From Pseudofabraea citricarpa (taxonomy: Eukaryota > Ascomycota > Leotiomycetes > Helotiales > Dermateaceae), in contig JAPWGK010000015.1 of assembly GCA_029641185.1 (NCBI GenBank), positions 310,001-374,000 on the forward strand: DNA of 64,000 nucleotides, read 5' to 3'. Each line of letters starts with the position of its first letter. Positions within the stretch are counted from its first letter, which is position 1. Below, piece after piece: positions 35,081 through 47,390 of this stretch. The position numbers and the translations under genes were made by a program. The notes beneath the pieces are model-generated. The model did no database searches and was not told where the DNA came from. It worked only from the letters and a program-made list of their open reading frames with translations.

Positions 35081-35602
35081 TCTTTCTGTTCCAAATGATT
35101 GATTTGGTTAAATATCTTGGAAAGAAAATTGATATTGAAGTTTTGACAAAGACCATGCCAGATGGTATCTTCTGGGCTACCTGATGTACTTCTTCGTTAT
35201 CACCCCGGCTGTCTTTCGGGTAGTGGTCCTTTGCCGCTTTGCGGGGAGAAGTGGGCGTCGCTTAAAGTTTTGGATCGCTCCAGATTTTGAAAATAGACGG
35301 ACTTTTAGTCTCTTGCAGTATTGTGTTTAGAGTTAGCTAAGTTGCATAGATCACTATATGCACACAGAAATTTCTCTCATTCAACTGAACCCTTGTAGAC
35401 ATCTCCAAAAGACCGACCGGATTTTGAGAGCTTGACAGTCCGAAGGCAGGGATTTCGCCTCGGCATGTGTAACATTTAATATTCCCGAATCCGTCCCCAC
35501 CTCCACCTGTTTCCTTAAACCTTACCCCGCCTCCCATCTTTCTTCTCACCCTTTCCCCTTCCCTTCGCCCTCCGCGGTGTGAATCATACCACTCTAACAA
35601 TA
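35081..35602. promoter_or_regulatory. Divergent promoter dioxygenase / transcription factor
   Basis: 522 bp between the divergent dioxygenase and regulator genes. CCCCGG/CGGGTAG sequences occur at 35200-35245, and a C/T-rich leader precedes the regulator ATG. Functional sites are not proven. Confidence 0.45.
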
Positions 35603-38600
35603 ATGGACACTGATTCCGGTATGAGAGTGTTGTGCGACGCCATTGGAATCGGATCAGGCCATCTACCCTCCGAACAGAACACCTTCCCGGACATTCCGAC
35701 TCCCCACAGCCATACGTCTTCTGAACTCGAGCGCTCTGGCCCAGCTCACCAATGTCGCATTTGTAGTAGGACCTATGAACGAGCAGATCATCGTAAGCTT
35801 CATTCATCTACTCTCTCCTGATTTTGTGTGATGTTTTTCGAAAGGCCCTGCAGATTTTGGCGTCGTAATCGCAGAAAGATCATTGGCTCCGTTTAGTAAT
35901 CGAGCAGTATCTAGACCGAGAAATCTTTAATTCTTTATCTGTTGGCTTGATTGCGAGGGGAAAACATTTAGTTTTGTTATCTTTAGTCTTGCATGTGCTA
36001 CTTACCACAACTACTAAGTTGTAGAATGATCTTCTAGAAGTGATAGATTTTGCATAATTATGTTTCCCAACGTTCAATTGCGAGGATCTGCACATTCTGA
36101 TATATCTGTGATGAGTCTAAAAAGATATCGAATAAAGCTAATTTCATATTAATGAGCGTCTCTTAATCAACTATTGTCAATAATACCACATTTTGATGAT
36201 TGCGAAGATTGCTGATTTCGTCGATAGTAAATCGCCGTTAGTATACCTCTGTAGCAAACACAGTTAAATTTAAGTCTGATAACATTTCAGACCTTAAAAG
36301 CCACGAGAATGCAAGACCATTCAAGTGTGAACAATGCGCCAAAAGCTTCAACAGAGCAGATCTCTTGTCGAGGCACCGGACAAGTCATGATCGGCATTTA
36401 AAAGGCAATCATGTGCGAACAGAACGAGCAGATCGTGCCGCCGCAGCATGTATCGGATGCATTACAGCAAAGGCCAAGTGCCAGGATCAAAAGCCTTGTA
36501 CGAGATGTCTGAAGAAAGGAATACCTTGTGAGATGACCTCAAGCTCATCTTCTCAAGGACCTTCGTCGGTGTCAAGTAGGACAGAAGGACTGCGCCCTGG
36601 CGATGTTGACTCGCCGCAACAAAGCATTGCCATAGAACATCAAATTGGTCAGATAAGCCATCGCCATGAGTACCCTCAACTGTATGACAACAACTTAGCC
36701 AATGGATTATCGTTGGATCACAACATTGGTTACGAACATACCTTAAGCAATGGAGTGGATCCCATTCCAGCCACGTTCGAGGATCCATTCAACAACTTTT
36801 CATTTTCAGGAGTACCAAACTTTGGCTCTGATTTATCGTATGCGCCTGGTAATTTCAGTCAGAATCTAGATTTCAACATTTGGGACATTGATCTAGATAG
36901 CATTGAGTTAGCATACCAAAATCTGACTGGTACGACTCCTGGTGGTGGGCAACAGCAAAATCAGCAAGTCGATGTAGAACCCAAGGTCCCCAAAGAAGTA
37001 TCAAAACGGTACGCAGCTTTTGAACGATCGCCATGGCTGTATAGACCAACATCAAATGATCATGCACTGAACGACCAAGCAAATCTGGCCTTGGACGAAG
37101 AAAGTATTCCGTCGGCCCTCACTCCCTCTTCACCAGAGTCAAACTCAGCAGAGTTTGCTTCGTGTCTTATAAATCCTAAAATCAGAGATCAAATGCTCTC
37201 AGTACTTTTTAACGTGCGGAGAGGACAAAATCAAGTCCCGTCGTTCCCATCACTAGCTCTTTTGAACAACATCATTCAAGTCTTCTTTGTCCAGGAGAGT
37301 TACCGAGTAGATAGTTTCATACATACTGGGACTTTCGAACCTCCAGGCTCAATGCCCCAGCTCTTACTCGCTATTGTATCCGCTGGTTCAACTTTGATCT
37401 CTATTCCTGCGATATGGAAAATGGGAATTGCTTTACAAGAAGTGGTTAGGCATACAGTGGCCGACCTTGTAAGTTTTCACTCACAATTGCCCAAACCAAG
37501 AAATCCAGTTACCCTTCTGAATCATTGTTCCTTAGATTGCCGATTCATGGAAATTGTAGACTTCAGATTGCTTACGGTTACAGTGGGAACAAGACAATTG
37601 CAACATACGAAACATACAAACCCTGCAAGCTTTCATGATCTGCCTTGATATTGGTCTTTGGAGTGGCTTCAAGAGGCAGATGGAAATCGCCGAAAGTTTC
37701 GCACAACCAATCGTTGTTGTAAGCATATATCAAATTCAAATTTCGCAATGTTTAAAAGCACCGAAAAAAATTAATCGGTTCTCATTTCCTTTCAGGAAGA
37801 AGTGCTGACAAATAGCTAACAGATGTTACGTCGTGCTGGTGCATTTGGAGCACAGCGAAATTCAATACTTCCTGGAAGGGAAGATTCTGACGCAGTACTG
37901 GAATCAAAATGGAAAAGATGGTCCGAGGCAGAGTCATACAAAAGGTAGAACATATTGATAACCTGGGTGACTAAATTACTAATTTATATCAGACTTATTA
38001 TTCATCTCTTCATTCACGATATTGATGCTTCCATTGGCCTGCAAAAATCGCCGTTAATTTACCTTACTGAGCTGAAGTTTCCACTGCCAGCTTCACGGGA
38101 GCTTTGGCTTGCAAAGACAGCTATTGAGTGGCGAGATCTCTACTTGTCACGCTCTACTCCAGTTTCAGAAATGCCGAATTTCATCGATGCAATACAAAAC
38201 GTTGATGGACTTGATTCAATATCGGAATACGTAGATCTTCATCTCTGTGTGTTGACACTTATTCATGGTTTCTGGGGTCAAATATGGGCTTACCACGAAT
38301 CCAAACGTTTTTACCCAGAATCAAAATCTGCACATCGCCTGTGTCTGATGACTGAACACCGAGAGTTATATCGTGATCTATCAGAATTCGCAGCCAAGAT
38401 TCCGAGTATGACGAGAAATTCTGTCGAAGCCACTCTACTAGTAGAACTACTCATGATGCTGCTTCATGCTTCGCCCGACGAATTGCAACGGTTTGCTGGG
38501 AAATATGGCGAGGACGAGGCTAAACAGGCATCCGCAGGATTCCGTAGCTGGAGTCAAAGTGCCGATTCTCGAACGGCCGTGTGGCATGCTGGTCAAGTGT

Positions 38601-39079
38601 TTCGTGCAGCGAAGAGATTAACACCAGCACGACTCCGCGGCTTCAATGCTATTGCAGTGTATTACGCTAGCTTGACACTCTGGATCTACGGTCTAATGTC
38701 GTCTCCTTCCGACCAGACACTCGCAAATCCAAGACCAAGTCATCGTCTTTCAATTCCAACAAATGGAAAACAGGCCACGCCGATTTCTTTGAACGACCCA
38801 GAGACGGCCAAATCACGCATCTTTCTTAGTAGCGACGAAGGAGTCCCGGGCTTGGCAACCTTGAACAAACATGGAGAAACCCAATTTGTTCCTCTTGAAG
38901 CTACTGATCGTATCCTCAAGGTAGCGAGAGAAATCTATAGAACCAATTACCCAGTTTTTGAGGAACCCTTACCGCCACTAGTGGAGAATCTAGGTAATCT
39001 TCTTAGAGATCTGGGCTCATTACCTGGATGTAGGGTATCTCGGGCGGGAAGTGAGATACGAGATGGTTTTGGTGGTTGA
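35603..39079 (+). CDS. C2H2 + Zn2Cys6 fungal transcription factor
   Basis: Six exons by eye (35603-35792, micro-exon 36227-36235, 36291-37468, 37584-37718, 37823-37944, 37993-39079) give 906 aa. Two C2H2 fingers come first (CRIC...H...H and CEQC...H...H, linked by SHENARPFKC), then a Zn2Cys6 cluster (CIGCITAKAKCQDQKPCTRC...C), a polar linker, and a fungal-specific TF domain (LQAFMICLDIGLWSGFKR, MLRRAGAFG). The 9-nt micro-exon is needed to give the first finger its normal C-x2-C-x12-H-x3-H spacing (reads LNR). The junction 37468/37584 is the least certain. The protein sits in the middle of the aromatic-catabolism genes and is the likely pathway regulator; its DNA target cannot be read. Confidence 0.87.
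36227..36235 (+). other. 9-nt micro-exon of the transcription factor gene
   Basis: Nine bases TAAATCGCC between an AG acceptor and a GTTAGT donor. With the C from the preceding exon and AC of the next exon it encodes Leu-Asn-Arg and completes His, giving ADHLNRHLKSHEN, the usual sequence of this finger class. Direct joining of the flanking exons leaves the finger three residues short. Confidence 0.75.
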
Positions 39080-39304
39080 ACATCTGTAGAATTGGATGAT
39101 ATTATCTGCATCTTAACTTCCCAGTAAATTATTCACTTAGACTAAAACTTCATACGTGGGAAATGTGTGTTAGAAGCAGATCCTTTAGCAAGCACAAGTG
39201 CAATCACTTCTGCGGGCAACCATGAAACGGAAACAGTAATTGAGGAACTATTCGGACTATCAGACCCCCAACAATAAAGACAAACACTCTCTAACGTCTG
39301 ATTA

Positions 39305-40794
39305 CTACATCGAAGTTTTCAAGGCAAACCTCCAAGCCTCTCTCCCAATACGAAAAACGCCATATCCCAGACTAGGAAGGATAACGAAAGCCGTAATTCC
39401 CAATCCTAAAAAGATACCTTGCTCAAAGAAACCAACAGCATGGCCTGGTCTCTGGCCAGTGGGTTTCAAATCCTTGATCTCCTTGGGGATTTCTAGTTCT
39501 TTAATCGGTTCAATGACTTGTGGCCGCGGCTGTGAGAAAATTTCCGTCGTATATCGAGGGTGTAGCTGATGAGGATACTCAGTAGGCGATGCGGGACCGA
39601 TCAGGAGATTCAGTGGAAGTTGGTTGATATAGCATACGTGACTCGAGATCTGTTCGCTAAGAAATTTGGCGGCTTTCGGAGAAGAGAAGATATATGTTGC
39701 AAGAAAGGTTGGTTCGTCGCGTAATGAAGATACGCTAGATACTAAGCCGCTGCTTGGGAAAGTGACAATGTAAGGACCGTTGATCTTTTCTTTGAGAGGT
39801 TTGAAATCCCTGTTACAAATTCAGAAATTTTGTTTTTCTTCAGGGGGGGGGGATACGAGTCTACTTACGGGTCTGTGATCTCTATCACTGTGAGCCCTGG
39901 CACATGGTTGTGCGTCTTAACTTGGCCCTTTACTTTTGCCTCCTGCAGAGACTTTGGTAAATCGGTTTTCTTATCTGCTCCAATTTTATCGGAACCAAGT
40001 TCCTGTGCATGTTTGAAACATAGTTTTCCAAATGCCTCGCCAACAAATTCATTCACAAGGACCACATCGGGAGCGTATGGCGAGCTTCCATTTGAAAACA
40101 GTCGTGCTGTAACTATGCTCTTTGCTGCTTGGTAAAGATCCGCTGATCTGTCGATCACAGCAATGCTGCGGGATGTTTGCGGTGCAGTAAATTTTGTTTG
40201 ATCTACTAGAAAGTTGATTTTTGAGAGTTGATCTGTGTTCAAGGGACTCGTAGATACAGAAAATGTATCTTGATCTAGCAAAGTAGGAAGAGTTGAAAAC
40301 AGGAGTTTATCGATCGAAGATTGAGAGGATCCAATCTAGTTGAATTGTCAATTACTTGCTCAATTGATTCTCGCAGAAAATCTCACCTCGAGAAGAACGC
40401 AGTTTCCCGCAGCGATTGCAGAAGCCAGCGGACTTATGATAGAGTAGAAGCGGCTATGTTCAGTTGGTCTGATAGCTATCAATCCCAACCCAACTCTTCG
40501 TTTGGAATTATCTGCTCCCGTCGTAACAAGATATTCGTCTTTTACCGATTTGTCGAAATCGAGTCCCTCATATGCTCGTCGGAGTGCATCCATGCCAAGA
40601 AAGAATTCCGTCTCGGCCTCTTTTATACTGCCGAAAGTACTTTGTGAAATTGCCAGACGTATCTCATTCGATTTCTCTTTTAATCCCGTAAACAGTCGAT
40701 AGAGCTCGTTTTGTCTGTATCTCACATTTTCGGTTCTGCCGTCCGTCACGGCAGCTAATAGAGTTTCCATAGCGAATTCGAGTTGTTTTGCCAT
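39305..40794 (-). CDS. Aldehyde-dehydrogenase-like protein without catalytic Cys, C-terminal membrane anchor
   Basis: Three exons (40387-40794, 39869-40335, 39305-39809) give 459 aa from the ATG at 40794; the frame continues upstream to another ATG at 41004. ALDH features are visible: NVRYRQNELYRLF, the cofactor-binding region PTEHSRFYSIISPLASAIAAGNCVLLE, and AKSIVTARLFSNGSSPYAPDVV... at the active-site strand. There the canonical GQxCxAP cysteine is replaced (NGSSPYAPD), so ordinary aldehyde oxidation looks impossible. The C-terminus has one hydrophobic helix (FLGLGITAFVILPSLGYG) suggesting a tail anchor. It may be a regulatory or binding protein, or a decayed enzyme; the open frame and clean introns argue that it is still under selection. 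Confidence 0.83.
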
Positions 40795-41148
40795 GATATT
40801 TGCAACAGAAATGTAGTCAATGGACTGGAGACGAAGGAAGAAATTTATTATGAGAATTCGAGGTTGAAGATAAGTCAAATCTAATGGCATGAGCTTTCCC
40901 CTCGCACTTCGGTCGGCCCCAGCCCCAGCCCAGGCCCTGCACCCCGCAGTTTTGGTTTCGACAAGACCCACACCGGATATGTGGGCGCCAATCTGATATG
41001 CCATACCTCCCCACCTTCGTGATGGCCTGGAGCTGATTATTGAAACCTACAAGGCGAACTTTTGATGTAAGAATATCCCGACGAAGGTCCCTCAAATAAC
41101 CAAAACCTCAAGTCACTGTGTCTTTCTTTACAAGCAAAACTTATCATC
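40795..41148. promoter_or_regulatory. Divergent promoter ALDH-like / small protein
   Basis: 354 bp between divergent genes. The left part is open in the frame of the ALDH-like gene up to an ATG at 41004, so part of it may be coding. Confidence 0.45.
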
Positions 41149-41551
41149 ATGGCCACAACGACGATTACGACCCAACAACTCGACCAAGTCTTAGAGGATT
41201 ATAAGATCCGTCTCACAGGTGCAGAAGCGGAAGTGGCAGAGCAGGCACAAGCTGCTCCCGTTGTCAATCCTCCAAACTGGCCAACAGGTCGAAATCGAAT
41301 TCCTTCTTATCGACCCATCAACCGAAACCTCAATCTTGAAGAACGTTCTTTTGGAAGCAGTGGGCCTGAAACGGCTTTCTTGACAATTATGTTCAGTGGT
41401 GTAGTTTTGAATGCTGTAAGAATTTGTAGCCACACCAATTTGTACAAGTTATGAAAGCTGACTTGAATAGACAATTGCGAAGGTATGGGGAGCGACCGGT
41501 GGACCATTGTTCCCCAAACTTTTCAAATATGCCATAGGCGGAGAATGGTAA
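41149..41551 (+). CDS. Small unknown protein with one hydrophobic segment
   Basis: Two exons (41149-41415, 41471-41551; intron with GTAAGA donor and CTGAC branch) give 115 aa. I do not recognise the family. The N-terminal half is helical and Gln/Ala/Thr-rich, a Pro/Asn/Arg-rich middle follows (NPPNWPTGRNRIPSYRP), and a hydrophobic segment (about residues 78-92, AFLTIMFSGVVLNA) spans the splice junction. The end is Gly-rich with GGEW just before the stop. It could be a single-pass membrane protein. It is divergent from the ALDH-like gene, with about 350 bp between them. Confidence 0.65.
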
Positions 41552-42342
41552 AGTCATGATGAGGAATTCATACCGATGGAGCTTTTGGGATAGATTTAAA
41601 GGGCTTGGATTTACCTCACTTTGTTCTTCATTTCGGTGTTTGTTGTCTTTCAGAGTTGCCATTATGTAGACTTGCATCCACACCTTTACGCATTTAAGAT
41701 GCCGTTAAATTGCTACTCATAAGCAGCACACAAAACCACACAGAAATTATATTCAATCCTCATTCACGTCAATCAGCCTCGAGCCTTGCCTCTGTGATAA
41801 TAAATCGCATACTTCTTTACTAGGTATTCGCAATGATGATGGTGATGGTTTCAGAGAAATTGGGGCCGACGCGTGCGGGGTCCCGACACTATTACTGACC
41901 CCAAGGTTCTGGTGATTATTCCAGCAGATAAGCGAGCATGTCTTCACCTAAACCCTTTTTCATCGGGCTTGCATCACGAAATGTGCCCACTTTTACAAGG
42001 AGTTAGATAGCACCATAAGTCCGACTTCTTTTGATTTCTGTCCGGTATCTCCATGAGTAAAAGTTGCTCGAATGGTAAGACACTCGAAGGATTGAAATCG
42101 AACAAGTGCCGATCTCTTCGGCCCCACCATGCAAGACATGCTTCCATCGTTGACCCACCTCCACTCGTTCCGGAAGAGGCCCTGCAATAGCTAATTCCGA
42201 ACCACAGAGGCGTGCTAGCCCAGGTACGACCCCTCATCACGTGTACCCATACATCATTTCTCAAGAAGCTCTGAGTTGAAGCTTTCTCACAATTTCTTTT
42301 GGTTCTTGAGTTCGAAAAATCCACCGAATTCTCTCTGGTATC
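41552..42342. other. Intergenic, upstream of the CocE/NonD hydrolase gene
   Basis: 791 bp without a supported gene. Short minus-strand frames show no motifs. A TCCGGAAG stretch occurs near 42170. Confidence 0.5.
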
Positions 42343-44290
42343 ATGACGCAAACCAATACTCTTAAAGATCTCCTCGAGATTACAACGGATAAAGAGAATG
42401 GCCTCGTCTTTGAGAAGAACGTCTCGATCCCAAGAGGAGAAGACTTACCGATTCGTTGCAATGTTTATCGGCCCATAGCTGAAGAGGGCAAGAAGTTTCC
42501 TGTTCTTGTAACCTACGGGCCTTATGGAAAAGACATTCCGTATTCCAAGTATGTTTGCAAATTTTGAGAAGCATATATGCATTAGATTACTGACGATTGC
42601 ATAGTTTCTTCGCGCAGTCTTTTAGTGAAGTAAATCCGGAACACAAGTCCAAGTACAGCGCGTGGGAAACTCCAGATCCCGTCTATTGGACAAAAGAAGG
42701 TTATGTCATCGTTCGTGCAGATGAACGTGGTCTCGGGCAATCACCTGGCGTTCTTGATACCATGTCCAAAGGCACAAGCGAATGCTTCTTCGACGTTGTG
42801 GAATGGGCAGCAGCTCAGCCTTGGTCTTCTGGAAAAGTTGGCCTCTTAGGTCAGTCGATATTTTCGAGCTCATGTTTAACTTCGTCTAATCCGTACAGGC
42901 ATTTCCTACTATGCGGGGAGCCAATGGCGTGTAGCAGCTCGCAAACCAAAAGGTCTTGCGGCTATTATTCCCTGGGAGGGAATGTCAGATTATTACAGAG
43001 ACCGATGTCGCCATGGCGGGATATTCTCTGATGCTTTTATCCGGTTTTGGTGGAACCGTCAAGTAATCACCAACCAATACGGAAAGCCAGGCCGAGCAGC
43101 ATCTAAATGGGGCGAAGACACCATTGAAGGAGACCTACCCGCTGATATACTCAAAGTAAATCGCAGAGACCAGAACGAGGACAACGAAGTGAACAAATTC
43201 CGCGATGACGAGTACTATGCCTCAAAGGAATTTAATCTTGAAGATATTGAAGTCCCACTACTCTCTGTTGCAAACTGGGGTGGCATATTGCTACATCTAC
43301 GCGGCAATGTAGAGGGTTATACCTGGGCTGGTTCTAAGTTTAAATACCTCCGATTCATTACTGGTCGTCATGACTTACCATTCTACTACCACGACGAGGT
43401 CGAAGTGCAGAAGAGCTTTCTGAACGCATTCCTAAAAGGAGAAGACACTGTGGGCTGGTCACAGCCCGGGAAAGTAGCGCCAGTGAGTATGGTTCTCCGA
43501 AAGGGCAACGTAGGTTTCAACAATCCCAAGTTCGAAGCGACATATGAGCGGAGGGAAGAAACCGCTTGGCCGATTCCACGCACTCAATATACCAAGTACC
43601 ACCTCGCTCCCGATGGAAGTTTATCCACGAACCCATCCTCAGCAGCTGGGAAGAAGTCATATACAGCACTGGGCACGCTTGAGAAACCGAGTTTGGTGCA
43701 ATTCACAACCTCGCCATTCGAGCAAGATACCGAGTTCACGGGTCATATCGTTGCGCACTTGAACGTTTCGGTCACGCCAGAGACTTCTCCCGAAGATAAC
43801 GATATTGACTTGTTCCTCACACTTCGTTACATCTCCCCAGATGGTGTAGAAGTACATTATACTGGTACAGCAGGAGACCCAATTCCGTTAGCGAAGGGTT
43901 GGTTACGTGTCTCGCTTCGCAAGACAGATCCCGACCACCCCAAGAACCGTCCGCATCTCCCTTACCGCCACTACTTTAAGAGTGATGTGCAAACAGTTGA
44001 GGCTGATGAGGTCTATGGGGTTGATGTGGAGATCTGGCCCACCAATGTGATTGCTGAGAAAGGAGGAAAACTCGTGTTTGAAGTTGCTTCAGGAGATACG
44101 CAAGGAAGTGGAATCTTTCAGCATGGCTGTGAAAGTGATAGGTAAGCCTCCAGACTCTCTGCGTGGGTAGAATATAACTGACAGATGGCGTAGACCACAA
44201 GTTAAATTTGGAGGAGTGAATCATGTCCATTTTGGTGAAGGGTTGGAGAATTATGTGACATTACCAGTTATTCCTGCGAAAGAAACATAG
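42343..44290 (+). CDS. CocE/NonD (X-Pro dipeptidyl-peptidase S15-like) hydrolase
   Basis: Four exons (42343-42548, 42605-42849, 42899-44141, 44194-44290) give 596 aa. The N-terminal alpha/beta-hydrolase domain has VLVTYGPYGKD, VRADERGLGQSPG, and a nucleophile elbow GLLGISYYAG with Ser153, formed across intron 2. The helical cap contains WWNRQ and the later HDLPFYYHDEV segment supplies a candidate His. The C-terminal 200 residues are the jelly-roll PepX_C domain (FTGHIVAHLNVSV, DIDLFLTLRYI). Relatives hydrolyse esters (cocaine esterase, cephalosporin esters) or amides. Inside this cluster it may hydrolyse a ring-cleavage product or an aromatic ester. It is a complete gene of normal family length. 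Confidence 0.92.
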
Positions 44291-44584
44291 AGAATGTTTA
44301 TCATATAAAATCTGGTTCAAGGTATTATTCGAGTGCCTGATTTGCGCTAAACTATGCAATTTAAATTCATCTCGCATCCATTTCTGCATATTATTTCACT
44401 TTGTATCACTCAATGTTCCCTAAAAGCTTAAATCTTGGTCCAATTGACACCCCTAGAGAGCGAATCAATCATCACAACAATAAATAGAAAAGTCTAGATA
44501 GTCAAGCACAGCTTAAGCTGAAACATTTTATCTTAATTCGTTTTGATTTGATTCCAGTCATGGATAACATACCGAGCTACAGAA
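44291..44584. other. Short convergent gap, no gene
   Basis: 294 bp between the hydrolase stop and the cupin stop; AT-rich 3' UTR-like sequence. Confidence 0.6.
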
Positions 44585-45206
44585 TCACTCACTGCTTTTC
44601 ACATCCATACCCCCAAGACTCTCCTCTATACCCTCATCCTTCTCAACCGGAACCAGGACATACATCATTCTAACCCAGAAGTCATTTGGGTTCCTCCAGG
44701 CATGATTCGTCGCACGTTGAATGCACACATCACCACGATACATCATCTTGGTCTCGCCGCTATCGAGGACCAATTCCACCGGGCCCTCGATCACAACACC
44801 ATAATCAAGACTGACCGTCTTGTGCATTGGCGAGATCTCATTAGGCGCCATATCCACGAACCGGAGCACTGTGCCATTGGATACTGGTTACGCTAATTTT
44901 AGTAGAAGGTCTTCATCGTGCAAAGAGATAACTGTGGGAGAGTAATCAAGCTGTCATACCAGTAAGGCCCGGAGGCGAGGACAGATCCTTCGTGTAAGAA
45001 TCAAGATCCGCCGACTTAGCCAGCGAGACCGGAAAGCCGCGCGTGGTAAAGCCGAGGAAGAAATTCGCTATGTTTCCAATCTTCTGCCAGACAGAAGTCG
45101 ACGAGACGTCTGGAGAGATGATAGCTTTCCCCGCTGCGTTGACGCCGGTGACGTAGCGAGAGATGTTCGGGAGTCCGTTCTCGAGGGTTCCTTGAGGACT
45201 GGCCAT
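44585..45206 (-). CDS. Small cupin-domain protein
   Basis: Two exons (44960-45206 and 44585-44883; 76-bp intron with a CTACTAA-type branch) give 181 aa. After an N-terminal part with conserved-looking ISRYVTGVN and a central segment, the single cupin barrel shows MHKTVSLDYGVVIEGPVELVL and YRGDVCIQRATNHAWRNP. Possible metal ligands are the two His in MHKT and NHAW with Glu in IEGPVE. Fungal proteins of this type often sit beside aromatic hydroxylases; they may be dioxygenases, isomerases or small-molecule binders. It is too short for a gentisate dioxygenase (a bicupin of about 350 aa). The start is the ATG at 45206; upstream frame is non-coding in look. Confidence 0.88.
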
Positions 45207-46057
45207 TTTTGAGCTTGTTTGAGAGAAATGTGACGAATTTGTTTGAATGGGGTGGTACAGAAATGAAAGAAAAAATGGTTTCTGTATACTTTGGATAGGA
45301 TAGAGGGGTAGCAATCGTATATGCAGTTCTGTCTTCACCTTGTGAAATGTCCTACCCTACCTGCTCTGCTCTAAGCGACGGAGTCTCGGAAGCCACAACC
45401 CCACCCCCTCTCTTCGTCTACCTCTCTCGCATAAATAAACTCAATTGGACAATCAAATACTCCGAAATTATAAAATATCGGGGCGAAATGCCGCACCCCG
45501 GTTACCGACCTACCTGGGTAGGTACTCATGGAGCAGGCTTGCTCCCCCACTGACACCCACCACGGTCCAATAGCTATTGGAGTGTAACCATTAAATCAAG
45601 GCAAATAAAGTATGCCATAAGTCTAAGCGTAGAGAGAGAAACCTAAAAACTTCCGCTGAGGTTCGTGAAAAGGTAAAGAAACCAGAAAACGGTTTCGGCA
45701 TTCAGGATGATGCTTTCAGAGATCTGTCAGGGGCTTTATAACTTTATGAAAGAACCAGCAACGACCTACCAGATCCATTGAAGAAACATTCTTTCGAGGC
45801 GGAAACGTGCGGCGGAGTATCAAATTGCGAAGTTTGACTGAATAGAAAGTCCGAAAAAAACATGCGTGTGCTCCAGTGAAGTCTATTTCTGGATAACGGC
45901 CGTATCGGAAGTGTGGGGGAAGGCTGGGTTGCGGGGTCGTTACCTCAAATCACTTCCACCCATTTACTATGCTATTCAATATCCACAAGAAATTATCTTT
46001 TGCTACTGCTGAGAAGTTAAACAGAAATTTGCAATAGAAAAATAAGAGCAAAGGAAA
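45207..46057. promoter_or_regulatory. Divergent promoter cupin / fumarylacetoacetase
   Basis: 851 bp between divergent pathway genes. It holds a near-palindrome ACCTACCTGGGTAGGTAC at 45508-45525 and a GTATCGGAAGTG stretch near 45902. No gene is seen. Confidence 0.5.
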
Positions 46058-47390
46058 ATGTACGCAAGCCACTTCTCCATCCAGAATATCCCCTTCGGGA
46101 TCGCGAGCAGCGCGACACATGCGCACAAAAGCGTAGCGACACGAGTCGGGGATACAGTATTCTACCTGGACGAGCTCGCAAAAGCAGGGTTTTTAAAAGA
46201 AATTCCAGATGGAACAATCGGGACATTTTCCTCTGTAAGAAGCACCGATAAAAAGAAGAAGTAGAAGAATCGTAGGAAAAACTAATAAATCATACCAGGA
46301 AACCGTAAACGCATTCGCAGCCCTCTCGAAATCCGAGCAGCGAGCTACACGGACAGCACTCCAAAAATTGCTCGCAGACTCACCAGACAAACTCCCCTCG
46401 AATACCTACTCTGCAATCGCCGAGACGGCTCTGCACCTCCCGCTGTCCATCGGCGACTTTACCGACTTCTCGTGCTCGCGCGATCACAATTTAAATGCAA
46501 GCGAGGCCATTGCCGGGAGGCGTGTGCTCCCGGAGGGCTTTGAGTATTTCCCAGGAGGATACACAGCACGGACATCAAGTATCGTAGTGTCGGGGACGAA
46601 CGTGCGGAGACCGAAGGGCCAGTATAGGGACGGGGAGAAAATCGTCTATGGAGCGAGCCGGCGGCTTGACTATGAGCTGGAGATCGCCTGTGTGATTGGG
46701 AAGGGGAATAAATTGGGCGAGAGCATCCAGGTTGGGGATGCGGATGAGCATATTTTTGGGTTGGTTCTGCTGAATGACTGGAGTGGTGAGTATTTGCCAT
46801 CCGAATGCTTGGGTTTGTTGGGCTGACTCTTTTTTCTTCCAGCGCGTGATATCCAGGCTCTGGAGATGTTTCCTCTTGGGCCCTTGAATGGGAAGTCTTT
46901 CAGTACGTCTATCTCGCCTTGGATCGTCACGCTCGATGCACTGGCGCCATTCAAAACTGCCTCTCCAAAGAGAAATCCAGATATACAACTCGCCTCGTAC
47001 CTCCAAGACCCAGACACAAAGTCCAGCTATAGCATCGAGCTCTCTGCGACGATGGAGAATCCAGTGTCAACGGACACGATTTGTAAGACACAGTTCTCAT
47101 CGCTTTACTGGACGTTGAGGGATCTTGTCGCTCACCAGACGGCCAATGGCTGTAATGTTAACACGGGTGATCTTCTCGCTACCGGTACGGTTAGTGAAAC
47201 TTCGGCAGAGAGTCATGGGTGTTTGATGGAGTTGGCTGTTAGTGGTGGAGTTGAGGTCAAGAATGCAAGTGGGCAGGTCGAGAAGAAGATGTGGTTAGCC
47301 GATGGTGATGCGATTAGGGTAACTGGTTTGGCTGGACCTGGTGTTGGTTTTGGAGACTGCTATGGGGAGATATTGCCCGCTGATGTGTAA
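46058..47390 (+). CDS. Fumarylacetoacetase
   Basis: Three exons (46058-46234, 46299-46785, 46843-47390) give 403 aa. Both the N-terminal SH3-like domain (FSIQNIPFGIAS, VATRVGDTVFYL) and the catalytic domain are present. Residues that bind Ca/Mg and substrate in mammalian FAH are kept: Asp in FTDFSCSRDH together with the base His, ELEIA (two Glu), NDWSARD, GKSFSTSISPW and GDLLATGT. It hydrolyses 4-fumarylacetoacetate to fumarate and acetoacetate, the last step of tyrosine/homogentisate breakdown. Its place among hydroxylases and a dioxygenase suggests a pathway-specific paralogue for another fumaryl-type intermediate; a separate tyrosine-pathway copy would be expected elsewhere in the genome. 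Confidence 0.94.

Noticed and set aside
41001..41004. ATG at 41004 as the start of the ALDH-like gene
   Set aside because: The added 70 residues do not resemble the family N-terminus and lie close to the divergent neighbour; the ATG at 40794 fits better, though the longer form is not excluded.
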